From assembly GCA_021796835.1 (NCBI GenBank), contig JAKABO010000011.1, positions 18,166 through 82,165 on the forward strand: a stretch of 64,000 nucleotides of DNA, in the 5' to 3' direction. Shown here piece after piece: positions 42,949-52,083 of the stretch (position 1 is the stretch's first letter; each line of letters begins with the position of its first letter). Below the pieces are notes generated by a model. That model did not search any database. It was given only the letters and a program-made list of their open reading frames with translations, and had not been told where the DNA came from. Source of the stretch: Pseudomonadota bacterium. GTDB lineage: Bacteria; Pseudomonadota; Gammaproteobacteria; Burkholderiales; Ferrovaceae. The translations under genes were made by a program, and so were the position numbers.

Positions 42949-44507
42949 GGCTCTTCTCCAAGATTTTCGAGAATGATCAGGTCCGGATCGGGGAGGTGTG
43001 TCCGGGGCGGCGTCAGGAACCAGACGAGACAGGAAAAGAGCAGGGTGCCCCACGCCAGTAACTGAAAAAAGTCGTTGAAGGTCAAAAGGCCTGCCACTCT
43101 CTCCAGTTCGGTGTGCGCCGTATGGGAGTCGATCGGCGAAAACGACAAAAAACGCAAGGAATTGGAAGGATCCGGGGTGGTGAAAAGATTCCATTGATGG
43201 GCTTGCAGGCGATCCCAACCGATATCCGAGAACGTGATGGCCAAACCGGCAGCGATGTTTCTTGCCCCATTGAGCAGATCGAGCGCGTTCAATTGCTGGC
43301 TCTTCGGTACATGGCCCAGGGCGAGGGTCGTCATGGACGAAAAGAAGGGGCCGATCGCGGCGCCCAGGAAAAGTTGGGGGAGAAGCAGCAATTCCCAGGT
43401 TGCAGGGCGCAGATAACTGGAAATCCACCAAAAATTCAAGGCCATGGCCAGAAGGGACAGACTGGCTGGAATTCTTGGGTCCCAGCCGTTCTGGATGCGG
43501 TTCTGGGTCAGCAGGCTGAAGGGTTTGGAAAAAATGAATAGAGGCATAAACAACAGTCCCACGTGCCAGGCGGTATAGCCCTCCACCAACTGGAACCGGA
43601 TGATGTACTGGACGATGCCCCCCTGCAGGAGCATGAAGGAGAGACAGAACAGGAGAGTGCCTGACCCAAAGTTGCGATGGGAAAAAAGAGAAAAGGAGAA
43701 CAGGGGATTCTTGCTGCGGGCATTCCGAATCTGGAACAAGGCGAAACCGGTGAGTGTGAGGAACAGCATTCCCCATAACTCCTGAAAACGGCTGGAAAGA
43801 TCGCTCAGCAGACCGACATCGAAGAACTCCTGCAACATCAGGGCAGAGGCGAAAAACAACCCAAAGGTCAGACTCTGGTCGAGGATGGGATAGGATCGGT
43901 CGATCACATCTTCCCAGTCGGCCAGCAACCCCCAGAGAATTCCGGCGATCAGGAGCGAAATCAGGAAGGAGGCGAAGAACAGCAACCGCCAATCTCCCAG
44001 TACGTAAGCGAACCAGCCGCCCAGCGCAGGTCCGACGGAAAAAGGGATGAATACCGCCAATCCCCAGAGAGCGGTGGCGGTGGGCTGGCGTTCGGTCTTG
44101 TAATATTCCAGGAGCAGAAAGAAGGAAGGAATGATGCCCAGCCCGGCGGCAAAGCCCTGAACGACCCGGAAACTGGTGAACAGGATCAGATTGTGGACGA
44201 CGAACAAGGCCCCCAGGCTGGCAAAGGAAAACAGGAGAAAGGACGCGATGACGGTGACCTTGGGACCGAATCGTTTCATCAATGGGCGCGCGAAGAGGAA
44301 GGCGCATCCCAGCGCGGTAAAGTAATCACTCTGTCCCCATACCACGTAGGGTAGTCCTTCGTCCATCGAACCGGTGACATAGGGCAGCATGGGTAAATAC
44401 GCGCCCGTATTGAGCAGGACCAGAAAGTGCCCGATGCCCAGGGCGAGGTTGAACAGGACGAACTGGGCGGGGGTGAGGAACCGCGAATAACCGGAAATTT
44501 TGAACAT
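42945..44507 (-). CDS. DHA2-type MFS efflux transporter
   Basis: 520 residues with about fourteen helices, as in EmrB-like drug:proton antiporters. The region G-P-A-L-G-G-W in helix 5 is the antiporter motif C. It sits in frame with a tripartite partner set (outer-membrane factor and HlyD adaptor) and starts 11 nt after the NarL-like gene. The ribosome site is weak; a TTG at 44558 inside the regulator gene is a possible alternative start. Substrate unknown. Confidence 0.87.
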   Translation of the reverse strand: MFKISGYSRFLTPAQFVLFNLALGIGHFLVLLNTGAYLPMLPYVTGSMDEGLPYVVWGQSDYFTALGCAFLFARPLMKRFGPKVTVIASFLLFSFASLGALFVVHNLILFTSFRVVQGFAAGLGIIPSFFLLLEYYKTERQPTATALWGLAVFIPFSVGPALGGWFAYVLGDWRLLFFASFLISLLIAGILWGLLADWEDVIDRSYPILDQSLTFGLFFASALMLQEFFDVGLLSDLSSRFQELWGMLFLTLTGFALFQIRNARSKNPLFSFSLFSHRNFGSGTLLFCLSFMLLQGGIVQYIIRFQLVEGYTAWHVGLLFMPLFIFSKPFSLLTQNRIQNGWDPRIPASLSLLAMALNFWWISSYLRPATWELLLLPQLFLGAAIGPFFSSMTTLALGHVPKSQQLNALDLLNGARNIAAGLAITFSDIGWDRLQAHQWNLFTTPDPSNSLRFLSFSPIDSHTAHTELERVAGLLTFNDFFQLLAWGTLLFSCLVWFLTPPRTHLPDPDLIILENLGEEP

Positions 44508-44517
44508 GAAGAAGGGG

Positions 44518-45216
44518 CTAGCGTTGTCCTTGGGTGACTGCCCAGACGGCCGCTTCAAGGCGTGAATGGAAGTTGAGTTTCTTGAGGAGGTTGCGAATAT
44601 GGACTTTGACCGTGCTTTCCATGATGCCCAACTCGCGGGCGATCAACTTGTTGGACAGGCCCTGTGCCAAACACTGGACGATGCTGTCCTCCCGTTCGGT
44701 CAGGGCAGACGGTTGGCGCAATGTTTTCATCGAATCATCGCGCAAGGCAATGGCCAGGCAATGGGTCAACGTATCGCTGATGACGGTACGGCCGAACATG
44801 ACTTCATTCAGGTGTCCGATCATCTGTTCGGGATCCGTGTCCTTCAGCAGGTACCCCTCTGCGCCGGCCCGAATGGCGGTCACCAGATCCTGGGGGTCGT
44901 CAGATACCGTGAGAATGACGATCTTGGTGTCCAACTCGGCCCCTTGCAGATGCTGGAGTGTCGCGATGCCGTCCAATCCTTTCTTCATGTTGAGATCCAG
45001 CAGGATCAGATCCGGTTTCAGTTCCAGGGCCTGAACGATGCCATCGTCGCCGGTATCGGCTTCGCCCACGGTCTTGAAATGAGGGGTGCTGGCCAGCAAC
45101 TGGAGGACCCCGCGGCGAAACAGTGGATGGTCGTCGATGACCAGAACGCGAATCTCGTGCGGGGGGAGGGGCGGTGGCAAGAGAACCTCAGCGGGCGGTG
45201 TAAGGGGTTTGGGCAA
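44518..45216 (-). CDS. narL: NarL/FixJ-family response regulator
   Basis: 232 residues. Receiver domain with the acidic pair D-D-H near residue 28, phosphoacceptor D in L-I-L-L-D-L-N-M and K-D near residue 125, then a LuxR-type helix-turn-helix with L-T-E-R-E, S-N-K-L-I-A-R-E-L and T-V-K-V-H-I-R-N-L-L-K-K-L, close to NarL. It overlaps the sensor gene by 29 nt. The symbol indicates similarity; nitrate control is not proven. Confidence 0.85.
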   Translation of the reverse strand: MPKPLTPPAEVLLPPPLPPHEIRVLVIDDHPLFRRGVLQLLASTPHFKTVGEADTGDDGIVQALELKPDLILLDLNMKKGLDGIATLQHLQGAELDTKIVILTVSDDPQDLVTAIRAGAEGYLLKDTDPEQMIGHLNEVMFGRTVISDTLTHCLAIALRDDSMKTLRQPSALTEREDSIVQCLAQGLSNKLIARELGIMESTVKVHIRNLLKKLNFHSRLEAAVWAVTQGQR

Positions 45217-47077
45217 TGAAGGTCAGGGTAATGCGCGCGCCGTCGTCAGGGCGGCTATCGAAGGTCAGCACCCCGTTCAGGAAGGCAGCGCGTTCGCGCA
45301 TGATCGTCAGGCCGAAATGTCCTCCGGAAGGGGCCGTTGACGGCCATCCCTGACCATTGTCTTCGATGCAGAGTTCCACCTGACGCAGGCTGTTGGCTTC
45401 CAGCGTGACCCGCGCCCAGGTGGCCTTGGCGTGCCGTTCAATGTTGATGAGGGCCTCGCGGATCAACCGCATCAGGTGAATTTCCTCGTTGGCCCCCAAT
45501 TCCAGATTGTTCATGCGCTGCTCCAGAAGGATCTCGAAACCACAGCGCCGTTTGGCTTCCTGAACGACACTGGTCAGTTCTTCGGTGAAGGGCGTTTGAC
45601 CTGGCGTGAGGCGGAAGGTGGTCAGAAGTTCGCGTAATTCCCGATAGGCACTGTTGAGGCCGGTCTTGAGTTCCTCCACGGTGGCCTGCAGTTCGGGCGA
45701 GGCCTTCGGTTCCAGATGGGTTTGCAGGAGCGAAACCTGGATTTTCAGGTAGGAGAGCGACTGGGCCAGGGAATCATGTAGTTCACGGGCGATGACGGCC
45801 CGTTCCTCGTATACGGCCAAACGATGGCGTTCTTCGGTGCGTCGCGCGTTGGCCAGGGCTGTGGCGACATGGCCGGCCAGAGTCTGCAGGATCTGGGCCT
45901 GCCAGGTTTTCAGGGTGTTTCCCTCCCGGATCTGGAAAGGCATGACCCCCTGCCATTGTCCGCCGCCTGTCAGAGGAATACTGACCAGATGGATCGTACC
46001 CACGTGATGTTCGCTGACGGCCGTGGGAGGGCGACCGGCGCCGAAACAGATGGAACAGCCCAGGGATTCACACAGTGCGGCCCGCTCGATTTCGGGTAAG
46101 GTGGTGGCGAGGGGGTAAGCGCGGCTGTCCTCTTCACGGCGCACGCAGACGATGCCCGGTCCCAGTTCCAGGGCTCGCTCCACATCGACGAGCATCTCCA
46201 GAAGGATTTCCTGGGTCAGGTCCTGTTCGGCCAGGCGGGTTGCCGTGCGATAGAGCAGTTGCAGAAGATGGTTGCTGTGTTGCAGTTCACGGGTTTTTTC
46301 TGCGACCCGCTGTTCGAGCCCCTCATACAAGACCGAGAGTCTCTCCACCATGGCATTGAACGCTGTGCCGACTTCGCCCAGTTCATTGTTGGGCTGGGGC
46401 GAGACGCGTACCGAAAACTGTCCGTTCTGGACGGCCTGGGCAGAACGCAGGAGGACCTTGAGGGGGATGAAGAAATCCCGCTGGAGATGAAGGACGATGG
46501 ACAGGGTCAGCAGCAATGCGCCCAACAGGGTGGCCCCCTGAACCCAGCGCAGGGTCTGGATGCGGGATTCCAGGTCCTGTTCCAGTCCGTTGGTCACCTG
46601 ATCGATCAGGTGGGTGAAGGCCGGAAGTGCCTGATCCAGCCAGCGCTGGTTGACCGGATCGGGGGGGGCCTCGAGATGAGCGCGCAGGTCCGGCCATGCC
46701 TGAAGCAGCAAGCCCGGCCACGGGCTCTCGGCGGGAAGGAATCCGTCCTCCGCCAGTTGGGGCAGGGGCTTGAGCCGAACGTCGCATTCCCTCGTTTTCT
46801 CCTCCTGAACTGCGTGGTTGCCCGTGAGATGTGCCACCTCCAGGCGCCAGACCAGCATGCGCAGTTCGGCGGTGTGATTGAGGAGGCGTGCTTCACCGCT
46901 GCTGTGGATCGTCATGCGCCAGGCGCTGAGGACGCCGAGCAGGACCAGAAGGAAGAGTAGCGCCAGGGAAAGAGCCAGACGCTGGCGCAGCGACCCCAGG
47001 CCCACCCGGCGACGCAAACCCGGGAGGCTCCAGGGACGTGCAGGAAGAAAGGACAGAGAGCGGGAAAACAGGTTCAT
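45188..47077 (-). CDS. narX: NarX-like sensor histidine kinase
   Basis: 629 residues. A first helix (about 30-52), a periplasmic sensor with a P-box-like L-L-N-H-T-A-E-L-R-M (residues 62-72), second helix near 175-195, HAMP, a coiled region, a GAF-like domain with C-E-S-L-G-C-S-I-C (about 335-343) like the central Cys cluster of NarX, then HisKA_3 with A-R-E-L-H-D-S-L-A-Q (His near 430) and an HATPase. In E. coli NarX the P-box reads N-K-A-G-S-L-R-M; here the nitrate-binding Arg is kept but Lys is His, so the ligand may differ. Confidence 0.82.
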   Translation of the reverse strand: MNLFSRSLSFLPARPWSLPGLRRRVGLGSLRQRLALSLALLFLLVLLGVLSAWRMTIHSSGEARLLNHTAELRMLVWRLEVAHLTGNHAVQEEKTRECDVRLKPLPQLAEDGFLPAESPWPGLLLQAWPDLRAHLEAPPDPVNQRWLDQALPAFTHLIDQVTNGLEQDLESRIQTLRWVQGATLLGALLLTLSIVLHLQRDFFIPLKVLLRSAQAVQNGQFSVRVSPQPNNELGEVGTAFNAMVERLSVLYEGLEQRVAEKTRELQHSNHLLQLLYRTATRLAEQDLTQEILLEMLVDVERALELGPGIVCVRREEDSRAYPLATTLPEIERAALCESLGCSICFGAGRPPTAVSEHHVGTIHLVSIPLTGGGQWQGVMPFQIREGNTLKTWQAQILQTLAGHVATALANARRTEERHRLAVYEERAVIARELHDSLAQSLSYLKIQVSLLQTHLEPKASPELQATVEELKTGLNSAYRELRELLTTFRLTPGQTPFTEELTSVVQEAKRRCGFEILLEQRMNNLELGANEEIHLMRLIREALINIERHAKATWARVTLEANSLRQVELCIEDNGQGWPSTAPSGGHFGLTIMRERAAFLNGVLTFDSRPDDGARITLTFIAQTPYTAR

Positions 47078-47156
47078 GGGTAATTTTAACGCATCGTAAA
47101 GGTTATTCCAACCAAATGATTCACTGCATTTTCCGGTTTATTTCCCAGGGAGGGAA

Positions 47157-47172
47157 TACCTCTTAGGAGGTA
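47157..47172. promoter_or_regulatory. NarL-type 7-2-7 inverted repeat
   Basis: TACCTCT-TA-GGAGGTA. The first heptamer fits the NarL consensus TACYYMT exactly; the second (TACCTCC on the other strand) differs only at the last base. The 2-bp spacing is the high-affinity NarL/NarP arrangement. It lies in the 231-nt gap between narX (leftward) and glbN (rightward), so it could control either direction. Confidence 0.65.
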
Positions 47173-47234
47173 GAATGTTTCCGTCGACTACCCAATCATT
47201 GTCATACATCATGGCGCCATTTCTGCGATTATGA

Positions 47235-47283
47235 CCCCGTGGTCGCGCGAGCCCTGAGAAGGGCGGACCCGGGGTTTTCTTTA
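47235..47283 (+). terminator. Terminator-like stem-loop in the glbN leader
   Basis: CCCCG (47235-47239) pairs with CGGGG (47270-47274), enclosing the inner hairpin GCCCT-GAGA-AGGGC, and TTTTCTTT follows. It lies upstream of the glbN start, so it may act as an attenuator or end a short RNA. Pairing is interrupted, so this is moderate evidence. Confidence 0.4.
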
Positions 47284-47308
47284 ACGAACGACAACATGAG
47301 GATCAATC

Positions 47309-47671
47309 ATGAGTTTATACCAGCAACTGGGTGGCGAGGCGGCGGTCAATGCTGCCGTGGATATTTTTTACCGCAAGGTTCTGCAGGATGAGCGCATCAA
47401 CCGTTTCTTCAGCGGAGTGGACATGGAAAAACAGGCAGCCAAGCAGAAGGCTTTCCTGACCATGGCGTTTGGAGGACCCAACAATTACACGGGCGCGGAT
47501 ATGCGTCGGGGGCATGCCCATCTGGTGGCGCAGGGGTTGAACGACAGCCATTTCGACGCAGTGGTGGAGGATTTGGGCGCTACCCTCAAGGAATTGGGGG
47601 TGTCCGACGCCTTGATCGCACAGGTGGCGGCAGTGGCTGAAACCACGCGCAACGATGTGCTGGGGAAATAA
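47309..47671 (+). CDS. glbN: Group 1 truncated haemoglobin
   Basis: 120 residues, the normal length of TrHbN. S-L-Y-Q-Q-L-G-G at the start, F-F at the B helix end, the F-G-G-P loop, and H-A-H-L with the proximal His near residue 70. Such globins bind O2 and NO and often detoxify NO to nitrate. The gene diverges from narXL across a NarL-type site, and a ferredoxin reductase follows, a possible reductant. Confidence 0.92.
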   Translation: MSLYQQLGGEAAVNAAVDIFYRKVLQDERINRFFSGVDMEKQAAKQKAFLTMAFGGPNNYTGADMRRGHAHLVAQGLNDSHFDAVVEDLGATLKELGVSDALIAQVAAVAETTRNDVLGK

Positions 47672-47706
47672 CTTTTTTCCTTTTCGTTCCGGTCGGTGAG
47701 TTTTGT

Positions 47707-47739
47707 CCCCGTGGAGAGCCATTTCCACGGGGCTTTTTT
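47707..47739 (+). terminator. Rho-independent terminator after glbN
   Basis: CCCCGTGGA (47707-47715) pairs with TCCACGGGG (47724-47732), followed by CTTTTTT. It ends the globin message and overlaps the approach to the reductase gene, which begins at 47753. Confidence 0.85.
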
Positions 47740-47752
47740 ATGCGAGGCGAGC

Positions 47753-48733
47753 ATGACGATCATTCGGTTTCAGGGGCAGGATTTCGTGTACGAGGCACCC
47801 CGGACGGTGCTGGAAAGTTTGGCCGAACACGGGGTGGAAATTCCCTCGGGTTGTCGGGCCGGTGTTTGCCAATCCTGTCTGATGCGGTGTCTGGAGGGAG
47901 AGGTCCCCGCCGGGGCCCAGGAAGGCTTGAAACCCGCTTTGGTGGCGCAGAAGTATTTCCTGGCCTGCCGGGCTCGTCCTTCATCGGACCTGACGGTGGC
48001 GCTGGCCGACGCGGAGGGCTTGCGTCAGAAAGCACGGGTCCTTGCCGTGGAGTCCCTGAATCAGGATATCGTGGCGCTGCGCCTCAAACCGGAACGCCCT
48101 CTGGACTATCGGGCCGGGCAATATCTGCGTTTATACCGTCAGGCGGACCTGTCGCGCTGTTATTCCCTGGCCAGCGTTCCCGAACTCGATGACTGGCTGG
48201 AATTGCACGTTCGCCGGATTCCGGAGGGGCGGGTCAGTACCTGGGTACACGATCAGCTCCAGGTGGGTGCGCAGATCGAAATCGGGGATTCACTGGGACA
48301 GTGTTTTTATACCGCCGGACAGGAAGGACAGACCTTGCTGCTGCTCGGGACGGGGTCCGGCCTGGCCCCCCTTTATGGGATCGTGCGCGACGCCCTTGCC
48401 CAGGGGCATCTTGGGCCGATCTGGCTCTACCACGGCAGTTTTACGGTGGAGGGCCTCTATCATCAGGCTGCCTTGCAGCGCCTGGCCGAGCAGTTTCCCA
48501 ATTTCCATTATGTTCCCTGCGTGGATCGTGCCAGCCCGGAAGCACAGTCGTTGAATGCCCGGGTGGGGACCGTGCTTGAAGCCGCCGTGAGTGATCACCG
48601 GGGATTTACGCGCCACCGTGTCTTTCTTTGCGGTCATCCGGACATGGTCAAGGAGGCGCGCCTCAAGATTTTTCTGGGCGGGGCATCCATGGCGGAGATT
48701 CATGCGGATCCTTTCCTGCCTTCGGGTACATGA
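47753..48733 (+). CDS. 2Fe-2S ferredoxin/FNR-type oxidoreductase
   Basis: 326 residues from the ATG with GGCGAG nearby. N-terminal plant-type ferredoxin with C-R-A-G-V-C-Q-S-C and a fourth Cys in F-L-A-C-R (about residues 37-75). Then an FAD domain with R-C-Y-S-L-A-S and an NAD-binding domain with L-L-G-T-G-S-G-L-A-P and C-G-H-P-D. The domain order resembles electron-transfer components of mono- and dioxygenases. Here its likely partner is the truncated globin or another haem protein; no oxygenase gene is adjacent. A terminator separates it from glbN. Confidence 0.88.
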   Translation: MTIIRFQGQDFVYEAPRTVLESLAEHGVEIPSGCRAGVCQSCLMRCLEGEVPAGAQEGLKPALVAQKYFLACRARPSSDLTVALADAEGLRQKARVLAVESLNQDIVALRLKPERPLDYRAGQYLRLYRQADLSRCYSLASVPELDDWLELHVRRIPEGRVSTWVHDQLQVGAQIEIGDSLGQCFYTAGQEGQTLLLLGTGSGLAPLYGIVRDALAQGHLGPIWLYHGSFTVEGLYHQAALQRLAEQFPNFHYVPCVDRASPEAQSLNARVGTVLEAAVSDHRGFTRHRVFLCGHPDMVKEARLKIFLGGASMAEIHADPFLPSGT

Positions 48734-48741
48734 CGGGCTGA

Positions 48742-49058
<317 letters not shown>

Positions 49059-49059
<1 letters not shown>

Positions 49060-49154
49060 TGCTGCACCTGGCTATCGCTCATAACATATATGTATATGGC
49101 CCCTTCCATGCGGCCAACCTGATGAATGTCCACGCCAGTCGAGGCATCAAATAA
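49059..49154 (+). pseudogene. Remnant of a PIN-domain (VapC-like) toxin with internal deletion
   Basis: 31 codons that begin in the usual place for a toxin (TGATG overlap with the antitoxin). The first four residues, M-L-H-L, resemble the M-x-x-L-D-T start of VapC. They run directly into A-I-A-H-N-I-Y-V-Y, which resembles the A-x-x-H-x-I-x-V-Y-D-A segment near the VapC C terminus. No PIN acidic residue remains. The match is short, so the identification is tentative. Confidence 0.35.
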
Positions 49155-49166
49155 CGTCTGGGCGCA

Positions 49167-50024
49167 TTACGGCGTCGCAAGGGGCAGAGAAGGGGAACTC
49201 CGGTCCGGCATCGATGCAACCGGGGTTGCCTGGGAGGCCGGGATTTCCAGTTCCACGGACTGCGCCCTGCAGGACAGGACGCCCGCCGTCTGCAAGGGTA
49301 AGGGTACCGGCTGGAAATCCGGGCGCCGCGCCCGCAAGACAAGCAGGTCCGGGTGTTCTCCGGCTTTTTGCAGCCACTGTCCCCATGCCTGGGACGTGGT
49401 CCAGCCTACCATCCCGCTGCGCGGAAAGGGTCGAGCGGACTCGGGGGGATGCAGCACGAGTTCCGGGAAGCGTTGATGCCGCGCAAATTGTTCCGGTCCG
49501 GTTACCACCAGGACCAGGGATGCTCCCCGGGCCAGGGCATGATCGATCCGGTCCGCCTCTTTCGGGTCCAGAGATTGACCTGCCAAAGCCAGGGCCTGCG
49601 CCGAGTCCACCAGGACATCGTCGGGCAAACGGGAATTTCCGGCCACCAGGATGATGGTTTTTCCCGTCAGGTCCTGAGCGCCGAAATCATCGATGCCCAG
49701 GGCCGGGATCCATCGTCCATACCCCGCAAACAGCCAGGGCGAATCCACCAGCGTATGCTCACCCTGTGGCTGCCGGCAGGACACCACCAAGTCATCGTTC
49801 AATTTCACGGGCAGCGTCTTATGGTGGGTAATCCAGGTCATTTGCCCGGTTCCGCGCAGTTGGTCCACCGTCAGGTACAGGGTTTCCGGCATTTTATGCG
49901 CGCAAGCGCGGAGCCAGCGAATTTCCTCGCCATGATCGGGTATCTCCGCCACGGGCCCCGGCGTTTCCGCGCAGCCTGCCATGACAAGCATGAACGCCCC
50001 CTGTATCACCGCTGCCAGACGCAT
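49167..50024 (-). CDS. Lipoprotein resembling a PA domain of M28 peptidases without the peptidase
   Basis: 285 residues; signal peptide with lipobox L-V-M-A-G-C. The central segment S-P-W-L-F-A-G-Y-G and [16 protein letters not shown] resembles the protease-associated domain that precedes M28 metallopeptidase domains (V-G-Y-G, D-D-Y, V-K-G-K), and [10 protein letters not shown] is in the expected place. The zinc-peptidase part is absent; the protein ends soon after. Function unknown, probably periplasmic or outer membrane. Confidence 0.55.
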   Translation of the reverse strand: MRLAAVIQGAFMLVMAGCAETPGPVAEIPDHGEEIRWLRACAHKMPETLYLTVDQLRGTGQMTWITHHKTLPVKLNDDLVVSCRQPQGEHTLVDSPWLFAGYGRWIPALGIDDFGAQDLTGKTIILVAGNSRLPDDVLVDSAQALALAGQSLDPKEADRIDHALARGASLVLVVTGPEQFARHQRFPELVLHPPESARPFPRSGMVGWTTSQAWGQWLQKAGEHPDLLVLRARRPDFQPVPLPLQTAGVLSCRAQSVELEIPASQATPVASMPDRSSPSLPLATP

Positions 50025-50131
50025 CGTTTATCTCTCCCGCCGATCATGTCCGGGCCATTATGGCGTACGGATTACCCCCCAACTGCGTTAGAATGGGCAC
50101 CAATTTTTTCTATTTGTCGGAACCTCCTGTC

Positions 50132-51844
50132 ATGCGCGCCAGCCAACTGTTTATCCCTACCCTCAAGGAAGCCCCTGCCGAAGCCGAACTGATCAGTCAC
50201 CAACTGATGTTGCGGGCGGGTCTGATCCGGCGCCTGGGCAGCGGGCTCTATACCTGGATGCCCCTGGGGTTGCGCGTGTTGCGCCGGGTGGAGGCGGTGG
50301 TGCGGGAAGAAATGGACCGGAGCGGCGCCCAGGAAGTGTTGATGCCTGCCATTATCCCTGCCGAGTTATGGCAGGAAACGGGCCGCTGGGACAAGTTTGG
50401 CCCCCAGATGCTGAAAATGAAGGATCGTCACGAGCGGGATTTCTGTTTCGGTCCCACCCACGAAGAAGTCATCAGTGACATTGCACGCCGGGAGATTCGC
50501 AGTTATCGGCAACTTCCCGTGAATTTCTACCAGATCCAGACCAAGTTTCGCGACGAGATTCGCCCCCGTTTCGGGGTCATGCGTGCCCGCGAATTCGTCA
50601 TGAAGGATGCCTATTCCTTTCATGCCGATCGCGCCAGCCTGGAATCCACGTATGTCCTCATGGTTCAGACCTATCAACGGATCTTCACCCGTCTGGGCCT
50701 GGAATTTCGTGCGGTCTCTGCCGACACTGGAGCCATTGGGGGGTATGCCTCCCAGGAGTTCCATGTCCTGGCGGATTCCGGTGAAGATGCTCTGGCCTTC
50801 TGCCCCCATTCCGATTACGCGGCCAACGTGGAACTGGCCGAGGCGCTGGCTCCCACGACTCCTCGTCCCGCGCCCTCCGCGCCTCTGACCACGGTGTCCA
50901 CCCCCGGCATCACGACTTGTGAGGCCGTGGCGAAGGCCCTGAATCTGCCTCTCGACCGGATCGTGAAATCCCTGCTGGTCATGGATGACGAACAACACCC
51001 GCACCTGCTGCTTCTGCGCGGGGATCATATCCTCAACGAAGTCAAAACCGAAAAACTCCTGGGTTCGTTCCGTTTGGCCTCGGACTCTGAAATCATCCAG
51101 TGGCTGGGCCCCGTCAAAGGTTTTGTCGGTCCCGTCGGTCTGCCCGCCGGCATCACCCTGTGGGCGGATCGGGCTGTGCCTGTTCTGGCCGACTTTGCCT
51201 GTGGCGCCAACCAGCCCGACGCCCACTTCATCCAGGTCAATTTCGGTCGGGACTTGCCTGAACCGGAGCGGGTAGTGGACCTGCGTAACGTGGTTGCTGG
51301 CGACCCCTCCCCCGATGGCCGGGGCTTCCTCGAATTGGCGCGGGGGATCGAAGTCGGGCACGTTTTCCAGTTGGGGGCCCGGTACAGCGAGGCCATGGGG
51401 GTCAACTATCTGGACGAAGAAGGCCGTTCCCGGGTAGTGGAAATGGGGTGTTACGGCATCGGGGTCAGTCGCATCGTGGCGGCAGCTATCGAGCAACATC
51501 ATGACGCGCGGGGGATTTGTTTTCCCCCGGCGCTGGCCCCTTTCCAGATCAGCCTGATTGCCCTGGGGCTGAGCAAGAGCCCCCTGGTGCGGGACATGGC
51601 AGAACGCCTCTATGCCGACTTGCGGGCGGCGGGGGTGGAGGTGCTCTTTGACGATCGCGACGAACGCCTGGGCGTGATGCTCGCCGACCAGGAATTGATG
51701 GGGATTCCCTGGCGCATCGTGGTCGGCGAACGCAACCTGAAAAATGGGTGTGTGGAAGTTCAGGGTCGGCTCGAAACCAGTGCCCGCCTGGTCTCTGCCG
51801 AAACCGTCGTAGCGCTGGTGTCCGCACAGCTCGACCGGAGATAG
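50132..51844 (+). CDS. proS: Prolyl-tRNA synthetase
   Basis: 570 residues, the bacterial long form. Class II motifs: motif 1 around the G-A-Q-E-V-L-M-P block, motif 2 [17 protein letters not shown], and motif 3 G-I-G-V-S-R; the editing (INS) domain lies between motifs 2 and 3. The ATG gives the standard R-A-S-Q-L-F-I-P-T start. Charges tRNA-Pro. Confidence 0.97.
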   Translation: MRASQLFIPTLKEAPAEAELISHQLMLRAGLIRRLGSGLYTWMPLGLRVLRRVEAVVREEMDRSGAQEVLMPAIIPAELWQETGRWDKFGPQMLKMKDRHERDFCFGPTHEEVISDIARREIRSYRQLPVNFYQIQTKFRDEIRPRFGVMRAREFVMKDAYSFHADRASLESTYVLMVQTYQRIFTRLGLEFRAVSADTGAIGGYASQEFHVLADSGEDALAFCPHSDYAANVELAEALAPTTPRPAPSAPLTTVSTPGITTCEAVAKALNLPLDRIVKSLLVMDDEQHPHLLLLRGDHILNEVKTEKLLGSFRLASDSEIIQWLGPVKGFVGPVGLPAGITLWADRAVPVLADFACGANQPDAHFIQVNFGRDLPEPERVVDLRNVVAGDPSPDGRGFLELARGIEVGHVFQLGARYSEAMGVNYLDEEGRSRVVEMGCYGIGVSRIVAAAIEQHHDARGICFPPALAPFQISLIALGLSKSPLVRDMAERLYADLRAAGVEVLFDDRDERLGVMLADQELMGIPWRIVVGERNLKNGCVEVQGRLETSARLVSAETVVALVSAQLDRR

Positions 51845-51874
51845 GAAAAGTTTTTTCTGGATCGGATGGTTTCC

Positions 51875-51904
51875 TTGACAGGGGTTCTGGCTTTTTCGTA
51901 GAAT
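51875..51904 (+). promoter_or_regulatory. Promoter of the leucine operon leader
   Basis: TTGACA (51875-51880), 18-nt spacer, TAGAAT (51899-51904). A start point six or seven bases on would fall at or next to the ATG of the Leu-rich leader peptide. Confidence 0.65.
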
Positions 51905-51910
51905 CATCCC

Positions 51911-51982
51911 ATGAACTCAAATTTCACTTCCGCTCTTCTTTTCTGCACAGGATCCCTCCTGCTGCTGCGCCTTGCGCGCTAA
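51911..51982 (+). CDS. Leucine-rich leader peptide of leuA
   Basis: 23 codons, TAA. Seven of the 23 residues are Leu, with four consecutive Leu codons (CTC CTG CTG CTG) at positions 16-19, then R-L-A-R. It lies about 100 nt before leuA and behind a good promoter. Stalling of ribosomes at Leu codons is the classical way to attenuate leucine synthesis genes. There is no ribosome site because the promoter places the message start at the ATG, suggesting leaderless translation. Confidence 0.65.
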   Translation: MNSNFTSALLFCTGSLLLLRLAR

Positions 51983-52027
51983 AATCCTTCTTCTTCCATA
52001 TTTCCATCGTTGTGTATCGATCCCCCT

Positions 52028-52071
52028 CCCCTGAGGGGTCCTCCGCCATGAATGAAAGTCTCTGGACTTTC
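52028..52071 (+). promoter_or_regulatory. Stem-loops between leader peptide and leuA
   Basis: A short CCCC-TGA-GGGG hairpin (52028-52038) and a 7-bp hairpin GAAAGTC-TCTG-GACTTTC (52054-52071). The second ends just before the leuA ribosome site AAGGA. No T-run is seen, so control may act on translation or by alternative pairing; this needs RNA data. Confidence 0.4.
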
Positions 52072-52083
52072 AAGGACGAGACC

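Noticed and set aside
42949..44307. Upstream extension of the outer-membrane factor frame to 922 codons
   Set aside because: It runs inside the transporter gene on the same strand in another frame. The ATG at 42948 gives a proper lipoprotein signal, so the extension is a shadow.
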